Positions 41,573-49,629 of a DNA stretch of 64,000 nucleotides are shown in pieces. The number at the start of each line of letters is the position of its first letter. Within the stretch, counting starts at the first letter, position 1. Both the position numbers and the translations under genes were made by a program. The stretch is taken from positions 1,121,501 to 1,185,500 of the forward strand of contig NC_015144.1 in the NCBI RefSeq assembly GCF_000189415.1. Direction: 5' to 3'. The notes below the pieces were generated by a model. It was given only the letters and a program-made list of their open reading frames with translations. It was not told where the DNA came from and did not search any database. The stretch comes from Weeksella virosa DSM 16922. Its GTDB lineage: Bacteria > Bacteroidota > Bacteroidia > Flavobacteriales > Weeksellaceae.

Positions 41573-44500
41573 TTAGAATGAAACATTTAGTCCTAAAGCT
41601 ACTATCCTAGATGGTGTGTAACGATAAGAAGTATGTCCGTTAAAAGATTGAGCAGGTTCTAGACCTTTCCTCTTAGTTGCCGAGAATAGGTTTTCTCCAC
41701 TAACAAAAACTTTCAATGCAGTTATGCCTAAATTTTTGATATCATCTTGCTTAAAGGTGTACCCAAATTGTGCATTCTTCAAAGCTAAATAATCCGCATC
41801 TACTAACCATCTGCTTGAAACAGCTCCTGCTGCCGAAGTGTTCTGTGTACTTACAATTGGTACATTTGTAATATCACCTGGTTTTTTCCAAGCATTTAGC
41901 ATATCAACATGCATTGCTTTACCTTCTGCATAGGATCCCATAAGTGATGCATAGTTAGAATCATATATCTTCCCACCAATTTGATAGGTAAATAGTGCAT
42001 TTAGATAAAAGCCATTGTATTTGAATTCTGTACTAAAATATCCTCCAACATCTGGTATTGCTGTTCCAGAGTAATCATATAGTGCGTTGTTGTGGTTTGT
42101 TGTAACAACAGTGCCATCTGCCATTGTGCGTGTATCGGCATTGGCATTTATTTTAGGATCTTGAATATATAAAGGTGCTCCATCTGTAGGGTCTACACCA
42201 TACCATTGACGAAGCCAGAAATCGTACGGAGAGTGTCCTTTTGCTAGTCGTTGAGCATTGCTGATAATTTCTTCTTGACCTTCTGGCATTTTTATCATTT
42301 CAGTATCATATAGGGTTGCAGCTAGATTCAGGTTCCACTCGAAGCTTTCATTTTTTATTAACCCTAAGTTTAGCCCAAACTCCCATCCACTATTTTTCAT
42401 TGTTCCTACGTTTTTGTAAATACCATTATTAGGAACACCCGCAGAGCCTGGAGTTGGTACTCGGAATATCATGTCTTCTGTTCTTCTGTCGAAATATTCT
42501 ACAACTCCCGAAATACGATTCTGGAAGAATCCGAACTCTAAGGCAACATCAAACTGATTGTTAGATTCCCATGTTAGATCAGGATTTCCTTGTTGTGTAA
42601 TATAGATACCTGGTTCTTCTGCATTATCATAGCTTAGTGAATATAGGTTGCGATCAGCTTGCCATCCAGGTGCAGATCCGTTTCCTCCGTCATTACCAAC
42701 TTGCCCGTACGAAGAGCGAAGCTTTAATTGACTAACGCTTGAGTTGTGAGACAAAAAGTCTTCTCTATGAATATTCCATCCAGCTCCTGCTGACCAAAAT
42801 GTTCCAGAGTTATTGTCTTTTGAAAATCGTGAAGATTTATCATTTCTTACCGATAATGAAACTAAGTATTTGCTATTGAAATCATAGTTTAATCGACTGA
42901 ACCATGACTCTTTTCTTATCTTGTTGCTATACCCTGTTTGGGTCGTGGTCAAAACAAAGTTCGAAAACTCATAATTGTTCGAAACTTTTTCCTTTATCTT
43001 ACGATGGTATTGATATTCGTATCCATATTCATACGATTCATGCCCTACAAGAATATTGAAGTTGTGATTGTCGAATGATTTATTATAGTTAAGTATTTGG
43101 TTTATTGTAGTACCTGTATATTTGTATAATTCATTTGATAAAGCTCCTGTACCTGCAGCGTCGCCAATAACTTTATTTGTATATTGTCTGTTATTTTCGT
43201 TTCGATAATCGTAGGTAGCATTACCTGTAAATGTTAAGCCTTTGGCTAGCTTTAGTTCTGTGAAGAATCTAGAATTGATAGATTCTGCAGTGAACAAAAC
43301 ATCATTTAATAGAGTTTCTTGTATAACGTTACGTCCGCTGTGAGCTCCTGATCCACGTCCACGGCTAATTATACCATCATATACTAAGTTGCCGTCATCA
43401 TCATACACCTGTTTACCTGTTTTGTCATAGTAAAAAGGAGAATAAATAGGACCTATAGAACGTGTAAAGAAGAACGGATTAATGTATGAGGTGCCTCCAC
43501 TATCATTAGCCAATTTACTTTTAACTTTCGATCCACTAAGGTTTACTCCTAGCTTCAACCAATCAGTTACCTGACTATCAGCAGATGCACGTGCTGTATA
43601 ACGTTCAAAATCAGATTTAATTACATAACCTCCCTCATTATTGTATCCAATAGAGGCATAGAAGTTAGAATTTTCTGTAGAAGCACCGTAGTTAAGATCG
43701 TATCTATTTACTTGACCTGTTTTGTTGAGGTATTTATTCCAATCGAAGTCATTGTAGAGTAAGCTTGCGCCTGGATTAAAAATCCCATCTACAACTAATT
43801 GGCTATCATCTACATTATAAATGTTGTTTTTCAGGTTATCTTTGATTAGTGCTCCAGATGCATAGGCATTCGCTTGTTCTACAGTAGCATTAGGATTGGT
43901 TTGTAGATAACCGTTTCGCATTGCTTCCCAAGCTAATACGTAGTACTCTTTACTACCAATTCTTTCATATTCTTTTATTCCACGACTCACAACACCAGAG
44001 TAAGCACTAAAGTTAAAAGAACCCTTTCCTTTTCTTCCTTTTTTGGTTGTAATCATTACCACGCCGTTTGCAGCAGAGGCTCCGTATAGAGAAGTAGAAG
44101 CGGCATCCTTAAGAATGTTTATCGATTCGATATCATTAGGGTTAAGGTCGGAAATACTTCCCGTATAAATTGCACCGTCAACAACATATAAAGGGCTGTT
44201 GGATAAATTGTAAGATGAATTTCCTCTAATTCTTACGCTCAATCCACTACCTGGTTGCCCAGACCCTGTAGAAACCTGAACGCCAGGAGAAGAACCTTCT
44301 AATACTTTGGCTACGTTGGATATTACACGGTTTTCTATTTGCTCTTGCTTTATAACAGAGTTAGAGCCGACAACATTTTCTTTCTTTTCTACCCCATAAG
44401 CAACTACTACCAACTCTTCCAAGTCTATAGTAGAAGAGCTTGATTTTAATTTAAGGTTTCCTAAGGTTGTAGAGGTTACCAAGAACTCTTGATTGTTAAT

Positions 44501-44707
44501 GATTAGAGTGTCTCCTATTTTCGCATCAATCTCAAAGTTACCATTTTCATCCGTATACGTTACGGTATTTGTTCCTTTGATACGCACTTCAACATCATCT
44601 TCTGGCAGGCCATTGTCATCTTCTACACGACCCTGTGTCTGTCCAAATGCATATGTCCCAAATCCTAGAAAAAGGAGTAAACTTAATTTTACAATTTTTT
44701 TCTTCAT
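41573..44707 (-). CDS. SusC/RagA-family TonB-linked outer membrane transporter
   Basis: A 1044-residue outer membrane transporter. Signal peptide to about residue 22, a CarboxypepD-reg-like domain (about 24-90), the SusC/RagA marker LEELVVVAYGVEKKENVVGS, then the plug with SPGVQVSTGSG, LSVRIRGNSS, LYVVDGAIY and ILKDAASTSLYGASAANGVVMI. The barrel ends RYTPSRIVALGLNVSF, a terminal Phe as expected. It forms a complex with the SusD-like product encoded downstream. A weak -7-like TATGTTTA is seen near 44733-44740 on the minus strand. There is no anti-sigma factor pair or hybrid regulator next to it. Confidence 0.96.
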   Translation of the reverse strand: MKKKIVKLSLLLFLGFGTYAFGQTQGRVEDDNGLPEDDVEVRIKGTNTVTYTDENGNFEIDAKIGDTLIINNQEFLVTSTTLGNLKLKSSSSTIDLEELVVVAYGVEKKENVVGSNSVIKQEQIENRVISNVAKVLEGSSPGVQVSTGSGQPGSGLSVRIRGNSSYNLSNSPLYVVDGAIYTGSISDLNPNDIESINILKDAASTSLYGASAANGVVMITTKKGRKGKGSFNFSAYSGVVSRGIKEYERIGSKEYYVLAWEAMRNGYLQTNPNATVEQANAYASGALIKDNLKNNIYNVDDSQLVVDGIFNPGASLLYNDFDWNKYLNKTGQVNRYDLNYGASTENSNFYASIGYNNEGGYVIKSDFERYTARASADSQVTDWLKLGVNLSGSKVKSKLANDSGGTSYINPFFFTRSIGPIYSPFYYDKTGKQVYDDDGNLVYDGIISRGRGSGAHSGRNVIQETLLNDVLFTAESINSRFFTELKLAKGLTFTGNATYDYRNENNRQYTNKVIGDAAGTGALSNELYKYTGTTINQILNYNKSFDNHNFNILVGHESYEYGYEYQYHRKIKEKVSNNYEFSNFVLTTTQTGYSNKIRKESWFSRLNYDFNSKYLVSLSVRNDKSSRFSKDNNSGTFWSAGAGWNIHREDFLSHNSSVSQLKLRSSYGQVGNDGGNGSAPGWQADRNLYSLSYDNAEEPGIYITQQGNPDLTWESNNQFDVALEFGFFQNRISGVVEYFDRRTEDMIFRVPTPGSAGVPNNGIYKNVGTMKNSGWEFGLNLGLIKNESFEWNLNLAATLYDTEMIKMPEGQEEIISNAQRLAKGHSPYDFWLRQWYGVDPTDGAPLYIQDPKINANADTRTMADGTVVTTNHNNALYDYSGTAIPDVGGYFSTEFKYNGFYLNALFTYQIGGKIYDSNYASLMGSYAEGKAMHVDMLNAWKKPGDITNVPIVSTQNTSAAGAVSSRWLVDADYLALKNAQFGYTFKQDDIKNLGITALKVFVSGENLFSATKRKGLEPAQSFNGHTSYRYTPSRIVALGLNVSF

Positions 44708-44779
44708 GGTTTAATTTAAATTTAACAGACCGTAAACATAATAAAAATTTTATAAAAAAATGTTAAAGGAAAATTTTGT

Positions 44780-44787
44780 TATTTTTG
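44780..44787 (+). promoter_or_regulatory. -7 element abutting the epimerase start
   Basis: TATTTTTG matches TAnnTTTG and ends only four bases before the ATG at 44792. If used, the transcript would be leaderless or nearly so. No TTG at the right distance. Confidence 0.4.
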
Positions 44788-44791
44788 TTTG

Positions 44792-45781
44792 ATGATTTTT
44801 ATAACGGGAGGAACTGGTTTGGTCGGATGCAATCTGCTATTGCGTTTGACAAGTGAATATGAAAAAATTATTGCTTTTCGGCGGGTAAATTCGGATATTT
44901 CTATAGTCGAACGCTTTTTTATTCAAAATAAGGCAATAGATCGTTGGCAAAAAATAGAATGGAGAGTAGGCGATCTATCCGATATCTCTTCTCTGCCAGA
45001 ATTGTTGCAAGGCGTAACCACGATTTTTCATGCCGCAGCAATGGTCAGTTTCGACCCGAAAAAGAAAAAACAACTCTGGGAAAGCAATGTAGAAGTAACA
45101 ACAAACTTGGTCAATGCAGCGATAGAAGCAAAAGTCGAAGAATTTATCTATCTAAGTTCTATTGCAACCATGGACGACAGAAACCCTATTACCAAAAAAA
45201 TAGACGAAGATTCTTACTTCAACCAAAGTAAAAAACATAGCTCTTATGCACTAACAAAATTCAGAGCAGAAATGGAAGTTTGGCGTGGATCTCAAGAGGG
45301 CCTTAGAACCATTATCGTTAATCCTTCGATTATTATAGGTAGTTTGGATGGAAAAAGAGAAAGCGAACGTCTCTTTCAGAAAAGTTGGAGCAATCGATTT
45401 GCACCTGCTGGTGGAACTGGTTTTGTTGATGTTCGTGATGTTGTAGAAATTATTATACGTTTACGAAAAGAAAAAGCATATGAAGAACGCTTCTTGATTA
45501 ATAGCGAAAATACAGCCTATCAATTGGTTTTGGGGCAAGTAGCCGGCTATTATGGTAAAAGAATAAAAAAAATCCCAACCTCTTTTTTATATACCGTTCA
45601 TTATTTATCAAAAATAGGACGCTGGATAGGATTGCCTTGGCTAGACAAAGGTACATTAGAGGCAATCACACAAATGAGTGTATACGACAATAATAAAGTA
45701 AAAGAGAAGCTTTCGTATAATTTTATTTCGGTAGAAAATGCAATTGCATATCATTTCGATCAATATCAAAAACTAAAATAG
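44792..45781 (+). CDS. NAD-dependent epimerase/dehydratase family protein
   Basis: A 329-residue extended short-chain dehydrogenase. The Rossmann motif is at the very start, MIFITGGTGLVGCNLLLRL, which fixes the ATG at 44792 rather than the TTG at 44789. IFHAAAMVSFDPK, FIYLSSIATM, and the catalytic SSYALTKFRAEMEVW (Tyr-x-x-x-Lys) are present. It resembles dihydroflavonol-reductase-like or sterol-dehydrogenase-like members in flavobacteria; the substrate is unknown. It lies 14 bases in front of mvaD on the same strand, so an isoprenoid link is possible but is only suggested by position. Confidence 0.88.
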   Translation: MIFITGGTGLVGCNLLLRLTSEYEKIIAFRRVNSDISIVERFFIQNKAIDRWQKIEWRVGDLSDISSLPELLQGVTTIFHAAAMVSFDPKKKKQLWESNVEVTTNLVNAAIEAKVEEFIYLSSIATMDDRNPITKKIDEDSYFNQSKKHSSYALTKFRAEMEVWRGSQEGLRTIIVNPSIIIGSLDGKRESERLFQKSWSNRFAPAGGTGFVDVRDVVEIIIRLRKEKAYEERFLINSENTAYQLVLGQVAGYYGKRIKKIPTSFLYTVHYLSKIGRWIGLPWLDKGTLEAITQMSVYDNNKVKEKLSYNFISVENAIAYHFDQYQKLK

Positions 45782-45789
45782 TATTTTTG
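45782..45789 (+). promoter_or_regulatory. -7 element abutting the mvaD start
   Basis: TATTTTTG followed by CAACCT and the mvaD ATG at 45796, directly after the epimerase stop codon. It would give a leaderless mvaD transcript, or could be a chance match inside an operon. Confidence 0.4.
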
Positions 45790-45795
45790 CAACCT

Positions 45796-46860
45796 ATGGA
45801 ACAGCAATTCATTTCAGAGCTTCCTGCGAACATTGTTTTCTCTGCCGGAAGCGTAAAGTCTAAAAGTCCATCGAATATCGCATTGATAAAATATTGGGGA
45901 AAAAGGGAGAATCAGATTCCGACCAATGCATCCATCAGTTATACACTAACCAATAGTTATACCGAAACAGAACTGAAATTTGAACCAAAATCAGGTAACG
46001 ATTTTGATGTGAAAGTGTTTTTAGACAAAAATTTACAGACCAATTTCGCACCAAAAATCATTCAGTTTTTCGAGCGCATAGAGGCATACATGCCTTTCTT
46101 ACGAAGATTCAGATTCGAAGTACATACGCACAATTCATTTCCCCATAGCTCGGGTATCGCCTCTTCGGCATCCGGTATGAGTGCTATGGCCAATTGTTTA
46201 ATAAAAATGGAGAAACTTCTAGGTAGTTCTCTCAATGAAGAGCAAGCCCATAGAAAAGCCTCTTTTTTGGCACGTTTAGGCTCTGGGAGTGCTTGTCGGT
46301 CTACTTATAAAGGATTGGTTGTTTGGGGAGAAAATAAGGCCTTGCCCAATAGCTCTAATCTTTATGCTATAAAATATCCCAACCAGCAGATTCACTCGGT
46401 TTTTATACATTTTCACGATACGATTTTGTTGATCCATGAAGGAGAAAAATCAGTATCTTCTACAGTAGGGCATCAGTTGATGGATAGGCATCCATACGCA
46501 GAAAAAAGATTCATAGAGGCCAATAAAAATCTCGAAAAACTCTTGCCAATTCTCAAAAATGGAGATGTATTTGCTTTTGGTAAGATGGTCGAGCACGAGG
46601 CACTAACTTTGCATGCGATGATGATGACATCTGATCCTGCTTTTATGCTGATGAAACCTCAAACTGTTGCAGCAATTGATTCGATTTGGGCTTACAGAAA
46701 AAAAACTGGCAATCCTCTGTTTTTTACCCTAGATGCTGGTGCAAATATCCATTTGCTTTATCCTGATGATATTGCCAAAGAAGTACACGAATTTATAAAA
46801 AATGAGCTGAAGCAATTTTGTGAAAAAGGTAATTATATCCACGACCAGGTAAATTTTTAA
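45796..46860 (+). CDS. mvaD: Diphosphomevalonate decarboxylase
   Basis: ATP-dependent conversion of mevalonate diphosphate to isopentenyl diphosphate, CO2 and phosphate; cytoplasm, 354 residues. GHMP-fold marks: SPSNIALIKYWGKRENQIPTN at the N-terminus (substrate-binding Lys/Tyr), the ATP loop HSSGIASSASGMSAMANC, LGSGSACRSTYKG, and the catalytic Asp region FFTLDAGANIHLLYP. ATG at 45796 is used; a TTG at 45789 frame position (45787) is upstream inside the -7 element. It shows that this organism makes isoprenoids by the mevalonate route, with a GHMP (mevalonate) kinase gene at 55833. Confidence 0.96.
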   Translation: MEQQFISELPANIVFSAGSVKSKSPSNIALIKYWGKRENQIPTNASISYTLTNSYTETELKFEPKSGNDFDVKVFLDKNLQTNFAPKIIQFFERIEAYMPFLRRFRFEVHTHNSFPHSSGIASSASGMSAMANCLIKMEKLLGSSLNEEQAHRKASFLARLGSGSACRSTYKGLVVWGENKALPNSSNLYAIKYPNQQIHSVFIHFHDTILLIHEGEKSVSSTVGHQLMDRHPYAEKRFIEANKNLEKLLPILKNGDVFAFGKMVEHEALTLHAMMMTSDPAFMLMKPQTVAAIDSIWAYRKKTGNPLFFTLDAGANIHLLYPDDIAKEVHEFIKNELKQFCEKGNYIHDQVNF

Positions 46861-46886
46861 GTCAAATTATAAAGAATACAATCCAT

Positions 46887-46916
46887 AAAAAAGCTCAAAA
46901 AATAGAGCTTTTTTTT
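46887..46916. terminator. Bidirectional terminator between mvaD and rfbD
   Basis: A 10-bp stem AAAAAAGCTC (46887-46896) with GAGCTTTTTT (46905-46914), 8-base A-rich loop, between convergent genes. Confidence 0.85.
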
Positions 46917-46937
46917 ATGAATAGTGGTTAAGGGAAA

Positions 46938-47792
46938 TCAATACATTTCATTAATTTCGGAACGTAAACTATCTTCCCATTTTGGGATTTTCAAACCATA
47001 AACTTGTTTAATTTTTGTTTTATCCAATAAACTAAAGGCTGGCCTTTTAGCTGCCGTAGGATAATCCTTGGTTGCAATGGGATGAATTTCTATTGATGAA
47101 TTGGTGTATTTTTTTATGGCTTGAGCAAAATCATACCAAGAACATTCACCTTCGTTAGAATAATGAAAAACACCATATTGTGGCACATCACTTTCGATTA
47201 TTTGCACTAGGGCTTTTGCCAAGTCTATTGCATTGGTTGGCGAGCCGATTTGGTCATTGATTACATTGATTTCTTTTTTCTGTTCGAATAAACGCAGCAT
47301 TGTTTTGACGAAATTATTTCCGAATCTAGAATACAACCATGCAGTTCTAATGATGATGGTTTTTGGGTTCGTTTGCAAAGCTAATTGCTCTCCTGCTAAT
47401 TTTGTTTTACCATAAATATTTTGTGGGTCACATGGGTCATCTTCTTTTTGCGGATGATTATCGTTACCCGAAAAAACATAATCGGTTGATAGATGGAGGA
47501 GGGGAATATTTTGTCTTTTGGTAACTCTGGCAAGATTTTCTACACCAAGAGCATTTACAGCATAGGCCTTTTTTTCTTCACTTTCTGCTAAATCTACCGC
47601 AGTATAGGCGGCTGTATTGATAACACCATTGTATATATTTTTATCAAAATGATGCAAAAGATTTGTACGATTAGTGATGTCTAACTCATTGGCGGTCTTG
47701 AAAATAAATTGAATTTTCTTGGTCGATTTTTCTATACTTTCTATGGCTTGTGCTAGTTGTCCGTTTGCTCCAGTTACTAAAATCTTTTTCAT
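46938..47792 (-). CDS. rfbD: dTDP-4-dehydrorhamnose reductase
   Basis: Last step of dTDP-L-rhamnose synthesis, NAD(P)H-dependent reduction, cytoplasm, 284 residues. Rossmann start ILVTGANGQLAQAI, GVINTAAYTAVDLAE, HLSTDYVFSG and the catalytic YGKTKLAGEQ (Tyr-x-x-x-Lys) are visible, with WLYSRFGNNFVKTML later. It overlaps the rfbC end by 4 bases (ATGA-type coupling). The first two enzymes of the pathway, RmlA and RmlB, are not in the window. Confidence 0.96.
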   Translation of the reverse strand: MKKILVTGANGQLAQAIESIEKSTKKIQFIFKTANELDITNRTNLLHHFDKNIYNGVINTAAYTAVDLAESEEKKAYAVNALGVENLARVTKRQNIPLLHLSTDYVFSGNDNHPQKEDDPCDPQNIYGKTKLAGEQLALQTNPKTIIIRTAWLYSRFGNNFVKTMLRLFEQKKEINVINDQIGSPTNAIDLAKALVQIIESDVPQYGVFHYSNEGECSWYDFAQAIKKYTNSSIEIHPIATKDYPTAAKRPAFSLLDKTKIKQVYGLKIPKWEDSLRSEINEMY

Positions 47793-48346
47793 AGATGATG
47801 ATGATTGTTAAAGTCAAGAAAACGTTGTGCTGCTTGGTCTTTTTCAGATAGAATCATGTCTTCTGTTGGTATTTGCCAGTCAATACCCAAATCTATGTCG
47901 AGAGGATACACTCCATTTTCTGAGTCTTTATGATAGAATTGATCGCATTTATAAAAGAACGTTGCACGCTCACTCAAAACAGAAAACCCATGCAAGAAAC
48001 CTTTTGGTATAAATAGTTGTCGATTGTTTTCGGACGAAAGTTCTATGCTAAAACTTTTCCCATAGGTGGTAGAATTCTTGCGTACATCGACCACGACGTC
48101 CAGTACTTTGCCTTCGAGAACACGAACGAGTTTTGCTTGTGCATGTTCTCCTTGTTGTAGATGAAGTCCACGGACTACTCCATAGGTCGACTGCGATTGG
48201 TTGTCTTGTACAAAATGAGGACGAAAACCAAGAATTTCATTTAGTATATTTTCATTAAACGATTCGAAAAAATATCCTCTTTTATCTTGGTAAACGGTTG
48301 GTTCGATTATGAAACAACCTTTGAGGTAGGTTTCTGTTGCATTCAT
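47789..48346 (-). CDS. rfbC: dTDP-4-dehydrorhamnose 3,5-epimerase
   Basis: Cupin-fold epimerase acting before RfbD, 185 residues. The signature region FFESFNENILNEILG, HFVQDNQSQSTYGVVRGLHLQ (His63-type catalytic His and Arg), KLVRVLEGKVLDVVVDVRKNS and LFIPKGFLHGFSVLSE are complete. Start ATG at 48346. Rhamnose made here probably feeds LPS O-antigen or other surface glycan; the larger polysaccharide operon at 17.3-23.5 kb is separate. Promoter element TACATTTG is seen 30 bases upstream, overlapping the neighbourhood of the ompH terminator. Confidence 0.97.
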   Translation of the reverse strand: MNATETYLKGCFIIEPTVYQDKRGYFFESFNENILNEILGFRPHFVQDNQSQSTYGVVRGLHLQQGEHAQAKLVRVLEGKVLDVVVDVRKNSTTYGKSFSIELSSENNRQLFIPKGFLHGFSVLSERATFFYKCDQFYHKDSENGVYPLDIDLGIDWQIPTEDMILSEKDQAAQRFLDFNNHHHL

Positions 48347-48349
48347 AAA

Positions 48350-48375
48350 TAAAAAAAGCCACTAAATTAGTGGCT
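48350..48375 (-). terminator. Terminator of the bamA-ompH operon
   Basis: AGCCACT (48357-48363) pairs with AGTGGCT (48369-48375); two more A/T pairs are possible. The A run 48350-48357 gives the U tail on the minus strand. Confidence 0.8.
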
Positions 48376-48383
48376 CAAATGTA
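48376..48383 (-). promoter_or_regulatory. Probable -7 element of rfbCD
   Basis: Minus strand TACATTTG, next to the ompH terminator hairpin, so an rfbC transcript would begin inside that hairpin. TTG is found only at 24 bp spacing. Confidence 0.4.
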
Positions 48384-48395
48384 AGGTTTATTTTT

Positions 48396-48920
48396 TTATT
48401 TTATTTTCAATTCTGTTTTCACGTCATTAAACAAGTCGTATCCACCACCTGTGTAGATTGCCATGTTTTCTGGTAAAACATATTTGATGTTTTTTCTTTT
48501 CGCTACTGCATCGATTGCCATTTTTACTTTGTTGTAAATTGGCTCGAACAAAGATTTTTCTTTTTCTAACATTTCTTTTTGTGCAGCTTCACGGTAAGTT
48601 TGCAATTTTTGTTGGATTGCTTGTTCTTGCTCTTGGTATTTTTTCTCAATGATGATTTTTTGTACTTCTTCTTGAGATTTTCCTTGCAAATCTTTTTGTG
48701 CTTGTTCCATTAAAGCTTTATAAGAAACTTCGATTTTTTCTATTTCGCCTTGGTGTTTTTTACCTAAAGCTTCATAGTCATCATTTGCTTTTTTATATTC
48801 TGGCATTGCATCGTAAACTTTATTAAAATCGATATGCGCAATGTCTTGAGCAAAGGTTAGGATGCTACCAAAAACAAACATGGTTAATAGAGCGATAAAT
48901 TTCAAGTTTTTCATATTCAT
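48396..48920 (-). CDS. OmpH/Skp-family periplasmic chaperone (copy 2)
   Basis: A 174-residue trimeric 'jellyfish' chaperone for unfolded outer membrane proteins. Signal peptide ends LTFAQ; then IAHIDFNKVYDAMPEYKKANDDY, a long charged coiled coil (about 45-125, Lys/Glu/Gln-rich, for instance QKDLQGKSQEEVQK), and the C-terminal beta strand KNIKYVLPENMAIYTGGGYDLF. It lies 49 bases behind the first copy and with it follows bamA, whose clients it delivers. It ends at a clear terminator. Confidence 0.93.
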   Translation of the reverse strand: MNMKNLKFIALLTMFVFGSILTFAQDIAHIDFNKVYDAMPEYKKANDDYEALGKKHQGEIEKIEVSYKALMEQAQKDLQGKSQEEVQKIIIEKKYQEQEQAIQQKLQTYREAAQKEMLEKEKSLFEPIYNKVKMAIDAVAKRKNIKYVLPENMAIYTGGGYDLFNDVKTELKIK

Positions 48921-48969
48921 AAATTAAATGTATTAAACGTATAATGCTTTTTCGGGTTTATATTTTTTT

Positions 48970-49560
48970 CTATCTTCTTTTTCCTGAACGGTTGTTGTTA
49001 TTATTTTTTGGGTTAGTTGTTGTGTTTTGTTGTGTTTTTACATTGTAGACTTCTGGCACCAAAATTTTCAGAACTTCTCTACTGATATCGAATTTAGGGT
49101 CAGTGTAGATCATAATCAAATCACTTCCTTTATCAAAAACAAAGCTATAATTTAATCGGTCTGCGACTTGTTTGGTTGCGTTGTAAATCTGATCCTGGAT
49201 TGGTTTTACCAAACTTTTACGCAAGTTGATCAAATCTCCTGTAGGGCCATAACGTTTGTCTTGCAAAGAACGAATAGCTGCGAGCTCATCATCTATTTTC
49301 TTTTGTTCGGCTTTCACTTGTTCGTCGGTCAATAGAATTTTTTCTGCTTCGAATTCTGCCTGAAGCTTTGCTACGGCTTCCTTCTTTAGTTCGATTTCCT
49401 TCTGCCATGCGTCGGTTTGTCTCTGAAGATTGGTTTGTGCATTGGTATAGGCAGGGAAATTATTCAATATAAATTCTGTGTCGACATAGCAAAAGCGTTG
49501 TGCAAAGCTTTCCTTGGTAAGCCCGAGAAATATCAGCAATAAAAAAATCCACTTTTTCAT
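48970..49560 (-). CDS. OmpH/Skp-family periplasmic chaperone (copy 1)
   Basis: 196 residues; signal peptide ends ESFAQ; RFCYVDTEFILNNFPAYTNAQ opens the Skp domain, followed by the coiled coil KEIELKKEAVAKLQAEFE and a C-terminal YSFVFDKGSDLIMIYTDPKFDIS strand pair. Unlike copy 2, it ends in a low-complexity Asn/Lys/Arg tail (NPKNNNNNRSGKRR), an extension that might bind anionic partners or be disordered. Divergence of the two copies suggests distinct roles. It lies 69 bases after bamA. Confidence 0.93.
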   Translation of the reverse strand: MKKWIFLLLIFLGLTKESFAQRFCYVDTEFILNNFPAYTNAQTNLQRQTDAWQKEIELKKEAVAKLQAEFEAEKILLTDEQVKAEQKKIDDELAAIRSLQDKRYGPTGDLINLRKSLVKPIQDQIYNATKQVADRLNYSFVFDKGSDLIMIYTDPKFDISREVLKILVPEVYNVKTQQNTTTNPKNNNNNRSGKRR

Positions 49561-49629
49561 AATATGTGTTTTGTTATTTCGAAAACTATGCCAAACAATT
49601 GGTTTTTTCTTTGTGCGAAAATAATAAAA

